A DNA stretch of 43,666 bases from assembly GCA_902783885.1 (NCBI GenBank), contig CACZSQ010000103.1, forward strand, positions 1-43,666, read 5' to 3'. This DNA is from an uncultured Bacteroidales bacterium. Its GTDB lineage: Bacteria; Bacteroidota; Bacteroidia; Bacteroidales; Bacteroidaceae. Under the pieces are notes generated by a model. That model was given only the letters and a program-made list of their open reading frames with translations. It made no database searches and had not been told where the DNA came from. The position numbers and the translations under genes were made by a program. Each line of letters opens with the position of its first letter. Positions within the stretch are counted from its first letter, which is position 1. Shown piece by piece: positions 32,271 to 40,626 of the stretch.

Positions 32271-33428
32271 ATGAATATGTCCCAAATGAAGACCTTTCTG
32301 GCCACAGCTGTCATGGCTCTCGGCCTTTGCGGAACAGCCTCTGGACAGAGTGCTGCTGAAAAACTTGACTACAAGCCTGCACCCTACATGTTTATAGGTC
32401 TGCAAGGCGGTGCCCAGGCAACTTTTGCCGACATCAGTGCGACAAAGCTCATAACGCCCACCGCTTCATTCTCTTTAGGTACTTTCCTTACACCTGTTGT
32501 GGGTGTTCGACTGAACGTGAATGGAATGTGGAACAAGAGCGGCTTGGAGGTAGCCGGAGCTTCAGATTTCAAATACAAGTACAAATATGTTAACACGAAT
32601 ATTGACTTGTTGCTGAATCTCTGCACCATGTTTGGTAAGCAAGACTATTACCGCTTGAACGTTTATTTAATTGGCGGTATTGGCCTCAACTATGCATGGG
32701 ACAACGACGACTTAATCAATAGCGGCTATGCCTCTCCTTTCGCATGGAAAAAAGACCAGTTAAGCCACAATGCACGCATTGGCGCCATGCTTGGTTACAA
32801 TCTGAGCAAACACTGGAGTGCTAATTTGGAAGTGAACGCCAACGCTCTTTCTGACCGCTACAACAGCCAGCGCCATTCAAGCGAGGACTGGCAGATTAAT
32901 GCGTTAGTAGGCTTAGCCTATAAGTTTGGTTTTAGCAAGAAAGTACACACTGCTCCCATCGTCGTAGCTCCTATCGAAGAGTTCAATGATGACAAGAATG
33001 CTGAAGCTGCCCATGCGCGGATGCTGGCTGAACAGGCTGCACGCCGCAAGGCTGCCGAGGAGGCTGCCGCTCGAGCTGCAGCACTTGCCGCCGAGACTAC
33101 ACAGAAAGATATCTTCTTCACCATCGGAAGTGCCGAAATCCGTGAATCCGAGGCTCCGAAGATTCAGGAGGTCGTGGAGTGGCTGCAAGGTCATCCTGAT
33201 GCTGTGGCTACCATTACTGGCCATGCAGATGCCGGTACAGGTAATCCAACTGTCAATGCCCGCCATGCCCAGAACCGCGCTGAAGCTGTAGCAAAGGCTA
33301 TCACAGATGCCGGCATCGATTACAAACGTCTTATCGTTGAATTCAAAGGTGATACTGTCATGCCTTATGGTGACAATGAGAAGAGCCGCGTAGCCATCGT
33401 GCTGGCAGGAACACCTAAGAAAAATTAA
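32271..33428 (+). CDS. OmpA-family outer-membrane protein, copy 2
   Basis: The 385-residue paralogue of the preceding protein shares the signal peptide (ending ASGQ), barrel (PYMFIGLQGGAQATF, NVYLIGGIGLNYAW), helical linker and OmpA domain (TGHADAGTGNP, AQNRAEAVAKAI). The linker segment HARMLAEQAARRKAAEEAAA is identical in both copies, as is most of the OmpA domain, while barrel loops differ. This pattern fits duplication followed by change in surface loops. It has its own -7 element. A small hairpin with a T-run (33447-33467) follows, then a long hairpin, then the CHASE2 gene. Confidence 0.93.
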   Translation: MNMSQMKTFLATAVMALGLCGTASGQSAAEKLDYKPAPYMFIGLQGGAQATFADISATKLITPTASFSLGTFLTPVVGVRLNVNGMWNKSGLEVAGASDFKYKYKYVNTNIDLLLNLCTMFGKQDYYRLNVYLIGGIGLNYAWDNDDLINSGYASPFAWKKDQLSHNARIGAMLGYNLSKHWSANLEVNANALSDRYNSQRHSSEDWQINALVGLAYKFGFSKKVHTAPIVVAPIEEFNDDKNAEAAHARMLAEQAARRKAAEEAAARAAALAAETTQKDIFFTIGSAEIRESEAPKIQEVVEWLQGHPDAVATITGHADAGTGNPTVNARHAQNRAEAVAKAITDAGIDYKRLIVEFKGDTVMPYGDNEKSRVAIVLAGTPKKN

Positions 33429-33446
33429 CTTCACTCATGTTGAGAT

Positions 33447-33467
33447 AGAGGAACTGCATCCTCTTTT
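33447..33467 (+). terminator. Short terminator after OmpA copy 2
   Basis: AGAGGA (33447-33452) pairs with TCCTCT (33459-33464) around a 6-base loop, and four T end the stem. It is weak, so read-through into the CHASE2 gene is possible. Confidence 0.5.
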
Positions 33468-33468
33468 C

Positions 33469-33527
33469 GAATCCCACGAGCCCAACAGACAACCACTACA
33501 ACGTTGGATGTTCGGTTCGTGGGATTC
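33469..33527. other. Long imperfect hairpin between OmpA copy 2 and the CHASE2 gene
   Basis: Arms GAATCCCACGAGCCCAACA (33469-33487) and 33509-33527 are complementary at 17 of 19 positions, with a 21-base loop that contains further short complementary words. No T-run follows, so it is not a standard terminator. It could be an RNA-processing site, an mRNA stabiliser, or a small mobile repeat; I saw no second copy in the window. Confidence 0.7.
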
Positions 33528-33578
33528 ACAATAAAAATCTGACATTCTACTCAGAGAACCTAACAGCCTGAACTGACA

Positions 33579-34880
33579 ATGATTAAAAAATTCAGACACA
33601 AGCTTGGAGCTTTCTGTCATTTCGCTCTCAAGTTTGATCACGTTGCCGTGACGCTAATCGCTTATGCGACGTTGTATGTTATCATTGGCATAGCCTTCAG
33701 TGTTTCTTTCCTGAACCCGCTGGCTCGTGCCTTCGACAACTTTCGCATGACCGATATCTTTTATGAGATATCTAATGCAGGAGGGGAACGTGACACGAGC
33801 GACATGATAACCATCGTTGACATGACCAACATCTATGACCGATACAAGCTTGCAGAGACCATAGACCAAATACAGGACTGCAAGCCTGCCGTGATGGGCA
33901 TTGATATTGTGTTCGATGGCGTTCGCAATGACAGTGCCGGCAACGAGCGACTCATAGAGGCTGTCTGCAATACATCCTCTCCCACTGTCTGGGCGTACAA
34001 GTTGACCAATTGGAACAGCGACGAGGCACAGTTTGAGCAAAGCTATCACTCGTTCTTTGTAGATTTAGTGGACGTGGAACACGAAGGCTTCATCAATGTG
34101 CAACGCGACACCAACGGTGGCACAGTTCGCTCGTTGGGAATACACCGTCAGGCAGAAGGGGAGAAAGAATATTCGATGTCGGCGCAAATTGCTCTTGCAG
34201 CGACAAATGATTCCTCCATCGTTACACATTCCAAAGACTGCAATATCAATTACACGGCAACCTACTTCCCTGTCGTCCCTTCTGACAGCATCGAAGAATA
34301 TTCCGATCTGATTCGCAGTCACGTAGTGCTCTTTGGCGCTATGCATGATTTGCGCGACCAGCACTACACGCCCATCGGAAAGATTCCAGGCGTGGAGATT
34401 ATTGCTTACACCGTTCAGACGCTCATCGACCGCCGGATGCCCATTGAGCCTCCTGTCTGGGTAACGATGTTGATTAACTTCCTCTTGGTTGTACTTGTTC
34501 AGATAATCCAACAAGGTGTCACTAATTTATTGGTGAATACGAAATCTGCCACAAAGCAATATATCGGTCGAAGCGGGCTGGCCAAGAGCTATATTGCCAT
34601 GTTCGCTATGGTCGTCATGATTGGCACAAGTTTCCTTTTCACCTATCAGTGGAATATCTATCTAAACACCGCATGGGCTATTATGGGCATCGCCCTTCTG
34701 TACAATGCCCGGGAATTCTATGGTCTTCTCATCAGACTATTATGCGAAAGATGGCCCGTACTCAAACAGTCGATGTACTATATTCCTCTTGATGACAAGC
34801 AACAGGTGCCTGTACAGTCCCATGTCAGTTTGGACAGTGACACAATCATCACTGGGAACTCGAACTTTTCATCACACTGA
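33579..34880 (+). CDS. CHASE2-domain membrane protein without an output domain
   Basis: The 433-residue protein has one N-terminal membrane segment (about 22-46), a large extracytoplasmic CHASE2 sensory domain (about 50-285) and three closely spaced membrane segments (about 288-308, 336-356, 360-380), the standard CHASE2 layout. Family blocks include ITIVDMTNIYDRYKLAETI, KPAVMGIDIVFDGVRNDSAG and PGVEIIAYTVQTLIDRRMPI. CHASE2 normally senses an unknown signal for an attached kinase, cyclase or GGDEF domain. Here only about 50 residues follow the last membrane segment, with no such domain, so any signal must pass to a partner protein. The next two genes, a small exported protein and a TPR-CHAT protein, are the obvious candidates. 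Confidence 0.88.
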   Translation: MIKKFRHKLGAFCHFALKFDHVAVTLIAYATLYVIIGIAFSVSFLNPLARAFDNFRMTDIFYEISNAGGERDTSDMITIVDMTNIYDRYKLAETIDQIQDCKPAVMGIDIVFDGVRNDSAGNERLIEAVCNTSSPTVWAYKLTNWNSDEAQFEQSYHSFFVDLVDVEHEGFINVQRDTNGGTVRSLGIHRQAEGEKEYSMSAQIALAATNDSSIVTHSKDCNINYTATYFPVVPSDSIEEYSDLIRSHVVLFGAMHDLRDQHYTPIGKIPGVEIIAYTVQTLIDRRMPIEPPVWVTMLINFLLVVLVQIIQQGVTNLLVNTKSATKQYIGRSGLAKSYIAMFAMVVMIGTSFLFTYQWNIYLNTAWAIMGIALLYNAREFYGLLIRLLCERWPVLKQSMYYIPLDDKQQVPVQSHVSLDSDTIITGNSNFSSH

Positions 34881-34916
34881 GGAACTTCATTCGAGAATAA
34901 CATAAAAAGCATACAC

Positions 34917-35426
34917 ATGAAAACTTATCTCACAATCTTATTGGCATTCTTTTTGTTAATGCCCGCTTATGGCCAGAAGAAATCAGAGCCATTAGTTGTC
35001 ACCTCTGTCTCCGGTGGAAACAGCTATCGGCAGAAGGGAAAGTCCAAAATCGAGATCAAAGCCGGCAGCAAGCTTACGGAAAAAGACATTATTATCATTG
35101 ATCCAGGTGTGACAATGATTGCCGTAGCCCCAGCACAAAAACTTCGTTATACGTTCAAGGGCGTCTATACCGGCATTATTGAGAACTATGTCAAACAGAA
35201 CGAGAGCAGCTGTGTAAAAAGCATCACTGCCAAGTATGTAAACTACCTTCTCGCCCAAGCTTTCCACAGGGGCAAGGACTACACTGGAGCTAAGGAGGAC
35301 AACGAAGTGACGGTCTTCCGTAGGGTCGGTTTGGAGAGTGACTCTGTGACTCTATCCCTTGGTGCCGTGGACAGTCTCTACAATACTATCGATAGCCTCT
35401 CCGCAGCCCCTATAGATTCCTTGTAA
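34917..35426 (+). CDS. Small exported protein between CHASE2 and CHAT genes
   Basis: The 169-residue protein has a clear signal peptide (about 1-19, ending PAYGQ). I do not recognise the family with certainty. The mature part begins VTSVSGGNSYRQKGKSKIEI and continues AGSKLTEKDIIIIDPGVTMIA, a beta-rich pattern that loosely resembles FecR-type periplasmic domains (G-x-x-L-x-x-x-D followed by short strands). A helical region with two Cys/Tyr-containing segments follows, and the C-terminus repeats VDSLYNTIDSLS / APIDSL. It starts 36 bp after the CHASE2 gene and ends 13 bp before the TPR-CHAT gene, so it is almost certainly in one operon with them and may bridge the two. Confidence 0.75.
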   Translation: MKTYLTILLAFFLLMPAYGQKKSEPLVVTSVSGGNSYRQKGKSKIEIKAGSKLTEKDIIIIDPGVTMIAVAPAQKLRYTFKGVYTGIIENYVKQNESSCVKSITAKYVNYLLAQAFHRGKDYTGAKEDNEVTVFRRVGLESDSVTLSLGAVDSLYNTIDSLSAAPIDSL

Positions 35427-35439
35427 CCTATTTCCGACA

Positions 35440-38400
35440 ATGAAGAGAATCCTTGCCTTTCTGTCTTTATGTTTTCTGGCCGCACCGAGTATTCTCTTGA
35501 CGGCTCAAAGCCCTGTTGAAAAAGCTGTGCAATATCGTTTCATGGCTGATTCGCTCATCAAAAGCAGGCAGTATGCTCAGGCTATCCAAGCTTTGGATTA
35601 CTATCTTGAGCATGCACCGCAAGATGATCGCTATACCAACACCTATGGGGATTACCGTAAAAAAAGGAATACGGCAATCTCCAATCTCCAGACACAGCTT
35701 AGGAATATTTACAGAGACGCACATTCAGCCTTGAAACATGGAGACCAACAGTCTGCCTATGCGCTTTTCAACGAATATCTTCAGAACTGCATCACTCCGG
35801 ATTTACGTAAGGATCACTCCTATACTGTAGCCCTGACACATCGTGGCCTTCAGTTGCAGAGTCAGGGCAAAATCAGAGAGGCATTGGATATCTTCGACAA
35901 GGTAGTTCAGCTGCGCCTCCACGGCGAGCACATGGACTTTGTTCATGCAGCAGAGACCTATAATTTAATAGCAGCGGCCCACAATCAGTTGGGCGAATAC
36001 AATCAAGCGATTGAAAATGGTGAGAAAGCCGTGGAAATATATCGGAAACGCTATGGCAAGAACCATGAGCACTATGCTACTTCGTTGAGTAATCTGGCCA
36101 GCTACTACACCTCACGCAATGCTCCTGGAGACCGTCAACATGCAGTGGAATTAGGTGAGGAAGCATTGCGTTGTATCCCCGATGACAATCCGGCTTTTGC
36201 TCATGCTATGCTCAATTTGGTCGTCTTCTACTCCAACTCAGGCGACAAAGTCAAGGCGCAGAGGTATTCAAAGATAGCCCTCAAGAAGATGAAGAAGATG
36301 GAGAAAAACAGCGTCAACTACGCAACGATGTTGAGCAATATGGCCATCCGTCTGGCCAATGCCTCTAACTTCACACAAGCAGCAGAGTATGGTCATGAGG
36401 CTATTGGCATCTTCGAAGAGAACGGAGAAACCCAAAGCCTCAACTTCGCCCGTCTTCTCTCAAATACCGCATCTTTTGAAAAACACGCTGAGAACTATCC
36501 GGAAGCCATCAAACTTTGGCAGCGTGCAGCTGCTATCTATGAGGTAATCCAGACAAAAAACGGATCAGGCTACCTCGATTGTATGAGTGAAATTTCAGGA
36601 GCTTATGCTAAGATGGGTAATCTGGAACAGGCTGCAGACATTAATGAGAAACTCACCGTCGATGCTGTTCAGGGTTCCAAGGACGATGCGCACTATGCAC
36701 ACTCGCTGGCTAAACGAGCCTCCATCATGGCTACCGATGGCAACTACCAGCAGGCGATTGCCCTAGAGTCAAAAGCGTTGGAAATCTTTCGCTACCGCAA
36801 GGATATGAACGACGTGGCTCAGTCGCTTTCCGATATCTCCAACTACCTCTATCACTCGGGTAAGGAGAAAGCCGCCATTGACACATGTCTGGCCGCATTA
36901 AAGATTTATGAGAATGTCCGCGCTCATGAAGAGGATAAGGCGTTGGCCTACAACAACCTGTCCATCTACTACTTCACGGAGGGGCGCAACAGCGATGCCC
37001 TTCAAGCCGCACAAGAGGCTGTGAAGCTTTTTGAAAGCACAGGGCGGACTAACACCTCTCTCTTTGCAAAGATTTTGACCAATCAGGCGCTCTACGAATC
37101 ATCAATGAACCAGTATGCAGAGGCCATAGCCACTAGCGAACGTGCCGATTCCATCCAGCGCAATCTATTAGGCGAACAGCATCCGGATCAAGTGATGCTT
37201 ACATTCAACCGTTCGTATTTCCATATCAAACATGGCGACACGATAGAGGCTCAACGCTTGTACCACAAGGCCATGCGCCAGCAGATGTACCATGTTCGCA
37301 GTAACTTCTCTCACAAATCTACCCGCGGACGCGAGCTCTATTGGGGCACGAAGAGCTATGTCTTCCATAATGCTCCCTATGTGGCCTGCTTACTGAACAC
37401 CAATGATTCTGCACGCATTGACGCATACAATGCCATGCTATTCACTAAGGGCTTGCTGCTGAACTCCGAAGTCGATTTCCGCAACCTCCTGGCCCACACC
37501 GCCAGTGAGGAGCTACAGGACAAATATGCAGAACTTGAAGCTATCCATCAGGAAATAGAGGAAATATGGCGCAACCCGACCGACGAAAATCGCTCACAAG
37601 TGGAACATCTGAACTATGAAGCCAACCGTCTTGAGCGTGAATTGGTGAGAGGTTGCAAAGAATTCGGTGACTTCACAGCTGCCATGAACATTGATGTCAA
37701 TGATGTGGTCAAAGCACTGCCTGCAGACGCTGCCGCCATTGAATTCTTTGACATCGAGGCTCGTGGCGACGGCCGCACGTATTGGGCTCTTATTGTTCGC
37801 TCAGGTGACACTGTTCCACAGCTGGTGAGGTTATTCAGCGAATTGGAACTTAATGAAATCACCTATGATAGCCACAGTCTGAAGGAAGCGCTTAGCTTGC
37901 GCGATTACGTCAATAGTGTATATGATGATCCACGCGTCGGAAAACTTGTGTGGGAACCGCTTATGCCTTACCTTGAAGGCATTCATTCTGTGTGGTTCTC
38001 CCCAACGGGGCTTTTCTATCAGTGGGGTATCGAATACCTCAACTACGATGATCAACGCATGACAGACCTCTTTGCCATGCATCGTGTGTCGTCAACCAAA
38101 CAGTTGGTGGGCGATGACCTTACATCTAATTTTGCAGAATCCGACAGTAGCCGTAAACTAAGCAATGTCGTGAAGCGTGCTGTCATCTTCGGCGGCTTGA
38201 ACTACGATGCAACTCCGGCCCAATTACAGGCTGCAAATATGCAACTGGGTAAAGAGTCTTTAGATTACCTGAAGTTTTACATGACCCAGATGGCAGAAGC
38301 CCAAGATGAAGATCTGGCTATGACCGAAGGCCTGACACGCGATGCGATGACACGCGATGGTTTGGAGACAGTGAAATTCCTCAAGTGGACCCTAACAGAA

Positions 38401-39042
38401 TCCAAAGAGATTAGTGATATCCTGTTCATGGAGGATGTTGATGTAGATCTCTATCAGGAAGAACGCGGCACAGAAGAAGCCTTCAAAGGTTTGAGCGGCA
38501 GCAACCCGACTATCCTTCACATCGCGACACACGGCTTTACCCTCACCGAGAACGAAGCGCAAAAGAACAAGGCTGACCTCGATTATTTGGGAATGAGTTG
38601 GGATCAGGCCAATCAAGCCGACAACAGTCTTTGCTATGCGGGTCTGCTCATGGCTGGTGCTAACAACACATTACGCCGTCTGCAAATGCCCGCGGACTTG
38701 GAGAACGGCGTACTCACCGCACGCGAAATAGCCTCTATGGATCTACGTGGCTTGGAGCTAGTGGTCTTGTCAGCCTGTCAGACGGGCCTTGGCCAGTTAC
38801 GTGAAGACGGTGTCTTCGGTCTCCAACGCGGTTTCAAGAAAGCAGGCGCTCACACCCTGTTGATGAGTCTTTGGAGCGTAGATGACGAGGCCACAAAAGC
38901 CATGATGACAGCATTCTACGCTGAACTGGCGAAGGGCGCTTCACGCCGTGCAGCGTTCCATGCCGCACAGAACAGTTTGCGTGCTAACCCGAGGTTTGAG
39001 TCTCCGATTTATTGGGCTTCTTTCATCATGCTCGACGACTAA
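35440..39042 (+). CDS. Exported TPR-CHAT (caspase-like) protein
   Basis: The 1200-residue protein starts with a signal peptide (about 1-23, ending LLTAQ). Residues about 30-640 are tetratricopeptide-like helical repeats (for example YATSLSNLASYYTSRNAP and YATMLSNMAIRLANASNF). A helical linker follows, and about 760-1200 form a CHAT domain, a relative of caspases and separase. The catalytic pair is kept: His1031 in LHIATHGF and Cys1113 in VVLSACQTGLG; SLWSVDDEATKAMM and SPIYWASFIM also match the family. A protease acting in the periplasm or outside the cell is expected. It ends the plus-strand operon with CHASE2, and its stop codon overlaps that of the convergent sulfatase gene. Its substrate is unknown. 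Confidence 0.9.
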   Translation: MKRILAFLSLCFLAAPSILLTAQSPVEKAVQYRFMADSLIKSRQYAQAIQALDYYLEHAPQDDRYTNTYGDYRKKRNTAISNLQTQLRNIYRDAHSALKHGDQQSAYALFNEYLQNCITPDLRKDHSYTVALTHRGLQLQSQGKIREALDIFDKVVQLRLHGEHMDFVHAAETYNLIAAAHNQLGEYNQAIENGEKAVEIYRKRYGKNHEHYATSLSNLASYYTSRNAPGDRQHAVELGEEALRCIPDDNPAFAHAMLNLVVFYSNSGDKVKAQRYSKIALKKMKKMEKNSVNYATMLSNMAIRLANASNFTQAAEYGHEAIGIFEENGETQSLNFARLLSNTASFEKHAENYPEAIKLWQRAAAIYEVIQTKNGSGYLDCMSEISGAYAKMGNLEQAADINEKLTVDAVQGSKDDAHYAHSLAKRASIMATDGNYQQAIALESKALEIFRYRKDMNDVAQSLSDISNYLYHSGKEKAAIDTCLAALKIYENVRAHEEDKALAYNNLSIYYFTEGRNSDALQAAQEAVKLFESTGRTNTSLFAKILTNQALYESSMNQYAEAIATSERADSIQRNLLGEQHPDQVMLTFNRSYFHIKHGDTIEAQRLYHKAMRQQMYHVRSNFSHKSTRGRELYWGTKSYVFHNAPYVACLLNTNDSARIDAYNAMLFTKGLLLNSEVDFRNLLAHTASEELQDKYAELEAIHQEIEEIWRNPTDENRSQVEHLNYEANRLERELVRGCKEFGDFTAAMNIDVNDVVKALPADAAAIEFFDIEARGDGRTYWALIVRSGDTVPQLVRLFSELELNEITYDSHSLKEALSLRDYVNSVYDDPRVGKLVWEPLMPYLEGIHSVWFSPTGLFYQWGIEYLNYDDQRMTDLFAMHRVSSTKQLVGDDLTSNFAESDSSRKLSNVVKRAVIFGGLNYDATPAQLQAANMQLGKESLDYLKFYMTQMAEAQDEDLAMTEGLTRDAMTRDGLETVKFLKWTLTESKEISDILFMEDVDVDLYQEERGTEEAFKGLSGSNPTILHIATHGFTLTENEAQKNKADLDYLGMSWDQANQADNSLCYAGLLMAGANNTLRRLQMPADLENGVLTAREIASMDLRGLELVVLSACQTGLGQLREDGVFGLQRGFKKAGAHTLLMSLWSVDDEATKAMMTAFYAELAKGASRRAAFHAAQNSLRANPRFESPIYWASFIMLDD

Positions 39043-40580
39043 AGAGGCGGCAGTGTAATCGGGAAGAGTGAGCTGTCCGTGTGGTCTTCATAGATTTTCT
39101 CCACAAGCGACCTGACGATTTCCGGGAATTGAGTTGCAAGATCAGTATCTTCGTGTGGGTCCTCTCGCAGGTTGTAGAGAGCTGTTTCCCCCCGACGTAC
39201 AACCAATTTCCAATCACCGCGTCTCACAGCCAACATATTCGTCTCATGGAACTCCCAATAGAGATGATCATGCTGTCGTTGTTCACCCTTTCCTGTCCAC
39301 GTGGGCAGGACACTGATTCCATCGAAATAATCAGGTCTTGATATGCTGACAGGAAATGAGCTTTGCAGCTGTTCCATAGGTTGCTGGCGACGATATCGCT
39401 GATTATAGTTACGGATACCGGCAATATCACAGAAAGTGGGCATCAGGTCATAGAAGGCAAAAGGTTGGTCGCTTTCGCTGCCTGCCGCTATATGTCCAGG
39501 CCAACGCACAATAAAGGGAACACGAATACCTCCCTCATGGGTGCTACGTTTCAGGCCACGGAACTTGCCGTCATGATTAAAGTACTCAGGATCTGCTCCA
39601 CCCTCTTCATGAGGGCCATTGTCGCTGGTGAAAATGAGTACTGTATTATCGGCCAAGCCGAGTTCTTCCAACAAGGCCATAATCTCGCCCACCTGCTTGT
39701 CGAGACGCGTAATCATCGCCGCAAACTGAGCATGTGCCTCAGGGGTGGGATTGTAGCGCGAAGGATTGTCACCGCGATAATCGCGTTCGGGCAACAACTT
39801 ACCGCGGTATTCCTGCAAGAGCGAATCATCGGGTTGGCGCAGCTCTGCGTGTGGCAGTGTATAGGTGAAAATACCGAAGAAGGGGGTGTTTTTCTTTTGC
39901 TCGCGCAGCCACGCCAACGCGTGCTGATGGATCAAATCGGCGCTGTACTGTTGTCGGTTGTTGTAATCTTCACCATACATAGCATGCCTGATGTTCTGCT
40001 CCAGCACTTCACGCACGACAGCCGTGTCACCCAGCGAGCGTGAGTAGCGATTGAGGAAGTTTGGGAAATAGAGATGCGCCTGGAATTGACAGATATAGCC
40101 GTAGAACTCGTCAATACCTCGCTTGTCAGGTGTCGAGATACTACCCTCATAACCGCCAGCCCATTTGCCGAACATTCCCGTGTGGTAACCCTCAGCCTTG
40201 AAGATCTCTGGCAAAATAACATGGTTTGGGTCATAGGGTTCCTGCCCTACCACTGCATAATCAGCATTTTCACCATAGTTCACACGGCCGCTCCAATACT
40301 CTTTGTTCCCTCGAACATGAGTATGTCCAGAATGCTGTCCTGTCATGAAGCAGGCCCTGGATGGAGCTGAAACCGGACTGCCAGCATAAGCCGAAGTCAT
40401 CCGCATACCTTGTGAAGCCAGACGGTCGATGTTAGGCGTGCGGAAGTGTTGCTGCCCATAGCACGACAAGTCTCCATAGCCCATATCGTCGCACATGATA
40501 TATAGGATATTAGGACGTTCTTGGGCTAATGCAGGGATGGCCACCATAGGCATAACAAAAGTAGTTACCTTCAGCTTCAT
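39039..40580 (-). CDS. Exported Ser-type sulfatase (S1 family)
   Basis: The 513-residue protein removes sulfate esters, probably from host or dietary glycans, in the periplasm. From ATG 40580 it has a signal peptide (about 1-19, AIPALAQ), metal-binding Asp31-Asp32 (NILYIMCDDMGYGD) and the sulfatase signature SAPSRACFMTG (71-81). The residue to be converted to formylglycine is Ser71, not Cys, which in anaerobes requires an anSME-type radical-SAM maturase, not encoded in this window. FTSDNGPHEEGG and GLKRSTHEGGIRVPFIVRWPG are the C-terminal metal and substrate blocks. The longer frame starts at TTG 40595 and adds no conserved residues. It is not flanked by SusCD genes, so it is outside a recognisable utilisation locus. 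Confidence 0.94.
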   Translation of the reverse strand: MKLKVTTFVMPMVAIPALAQERPNILYIMCDDMGYGDLSCYGQQHFRTPNIDRLASQGMRMTSAYAGSPVSAPSRACFMTGQHSGHTHVRGNKEYWSGRVNYGENADYAVVGQEPYDPNHVILPEIFKAEGYHTGMFGKWAGGYEGSISTPDKRGIDEFYGYICQFQAHLYFPNFLNRYSRSLGDTAVVREVLEQNIRHAMYGEDYNNRQQYSADLIHQHALAWLREQKKNTPFFGIFTYTLPHAELRQPDDSLLQEYRGKLLPERDYRGDNPSRYNPTPEAHAQFAAMITRLDKQVGEIMALLEELGLADNTVLIFTSDNGPHEEGGADPEYFNHDGKFRGLKRSTHEGGIRVPFIVRWPGHIAAGSESDQPFAFYDLMPTFCDIAGIRNYNQRYRRQQPMEQLQSSFPVSISRPDYFDGISVLPTWTGKGEQRQHDHLYWEFHETNMLAVRRGDWKLVVRRGETALYNLREDPHEDTDLATQFPEIVRSLVEKIYEDHTDSSLFPITLPPL

Positions 40581-40626
40581 AGGTCCAAATTTCAACTATT
40601 AACTCTTAATTATTATCTCTTAACTC

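Noticed and set aside
33469-33527. Integron attC-like site (GCCCAAC and GTTGGAT match the core patterns)
   Set aside because: The two cores are only about 16 bases apart and lie on the inner side of the hairpin, whereas attC cores sit at the ends of a longer palindrome. There is no integrase or cassette.
30992-39042. Type III-E CRISPR (Craspase) or known phage-defence island around the CHAT gene
   Set aside because: There are no cas genes, reverse transcriptase, gasdermin or nuclease genes nearby, and the CHAT protein has a signal peptide, unlike cytoplasmic defence proteases.
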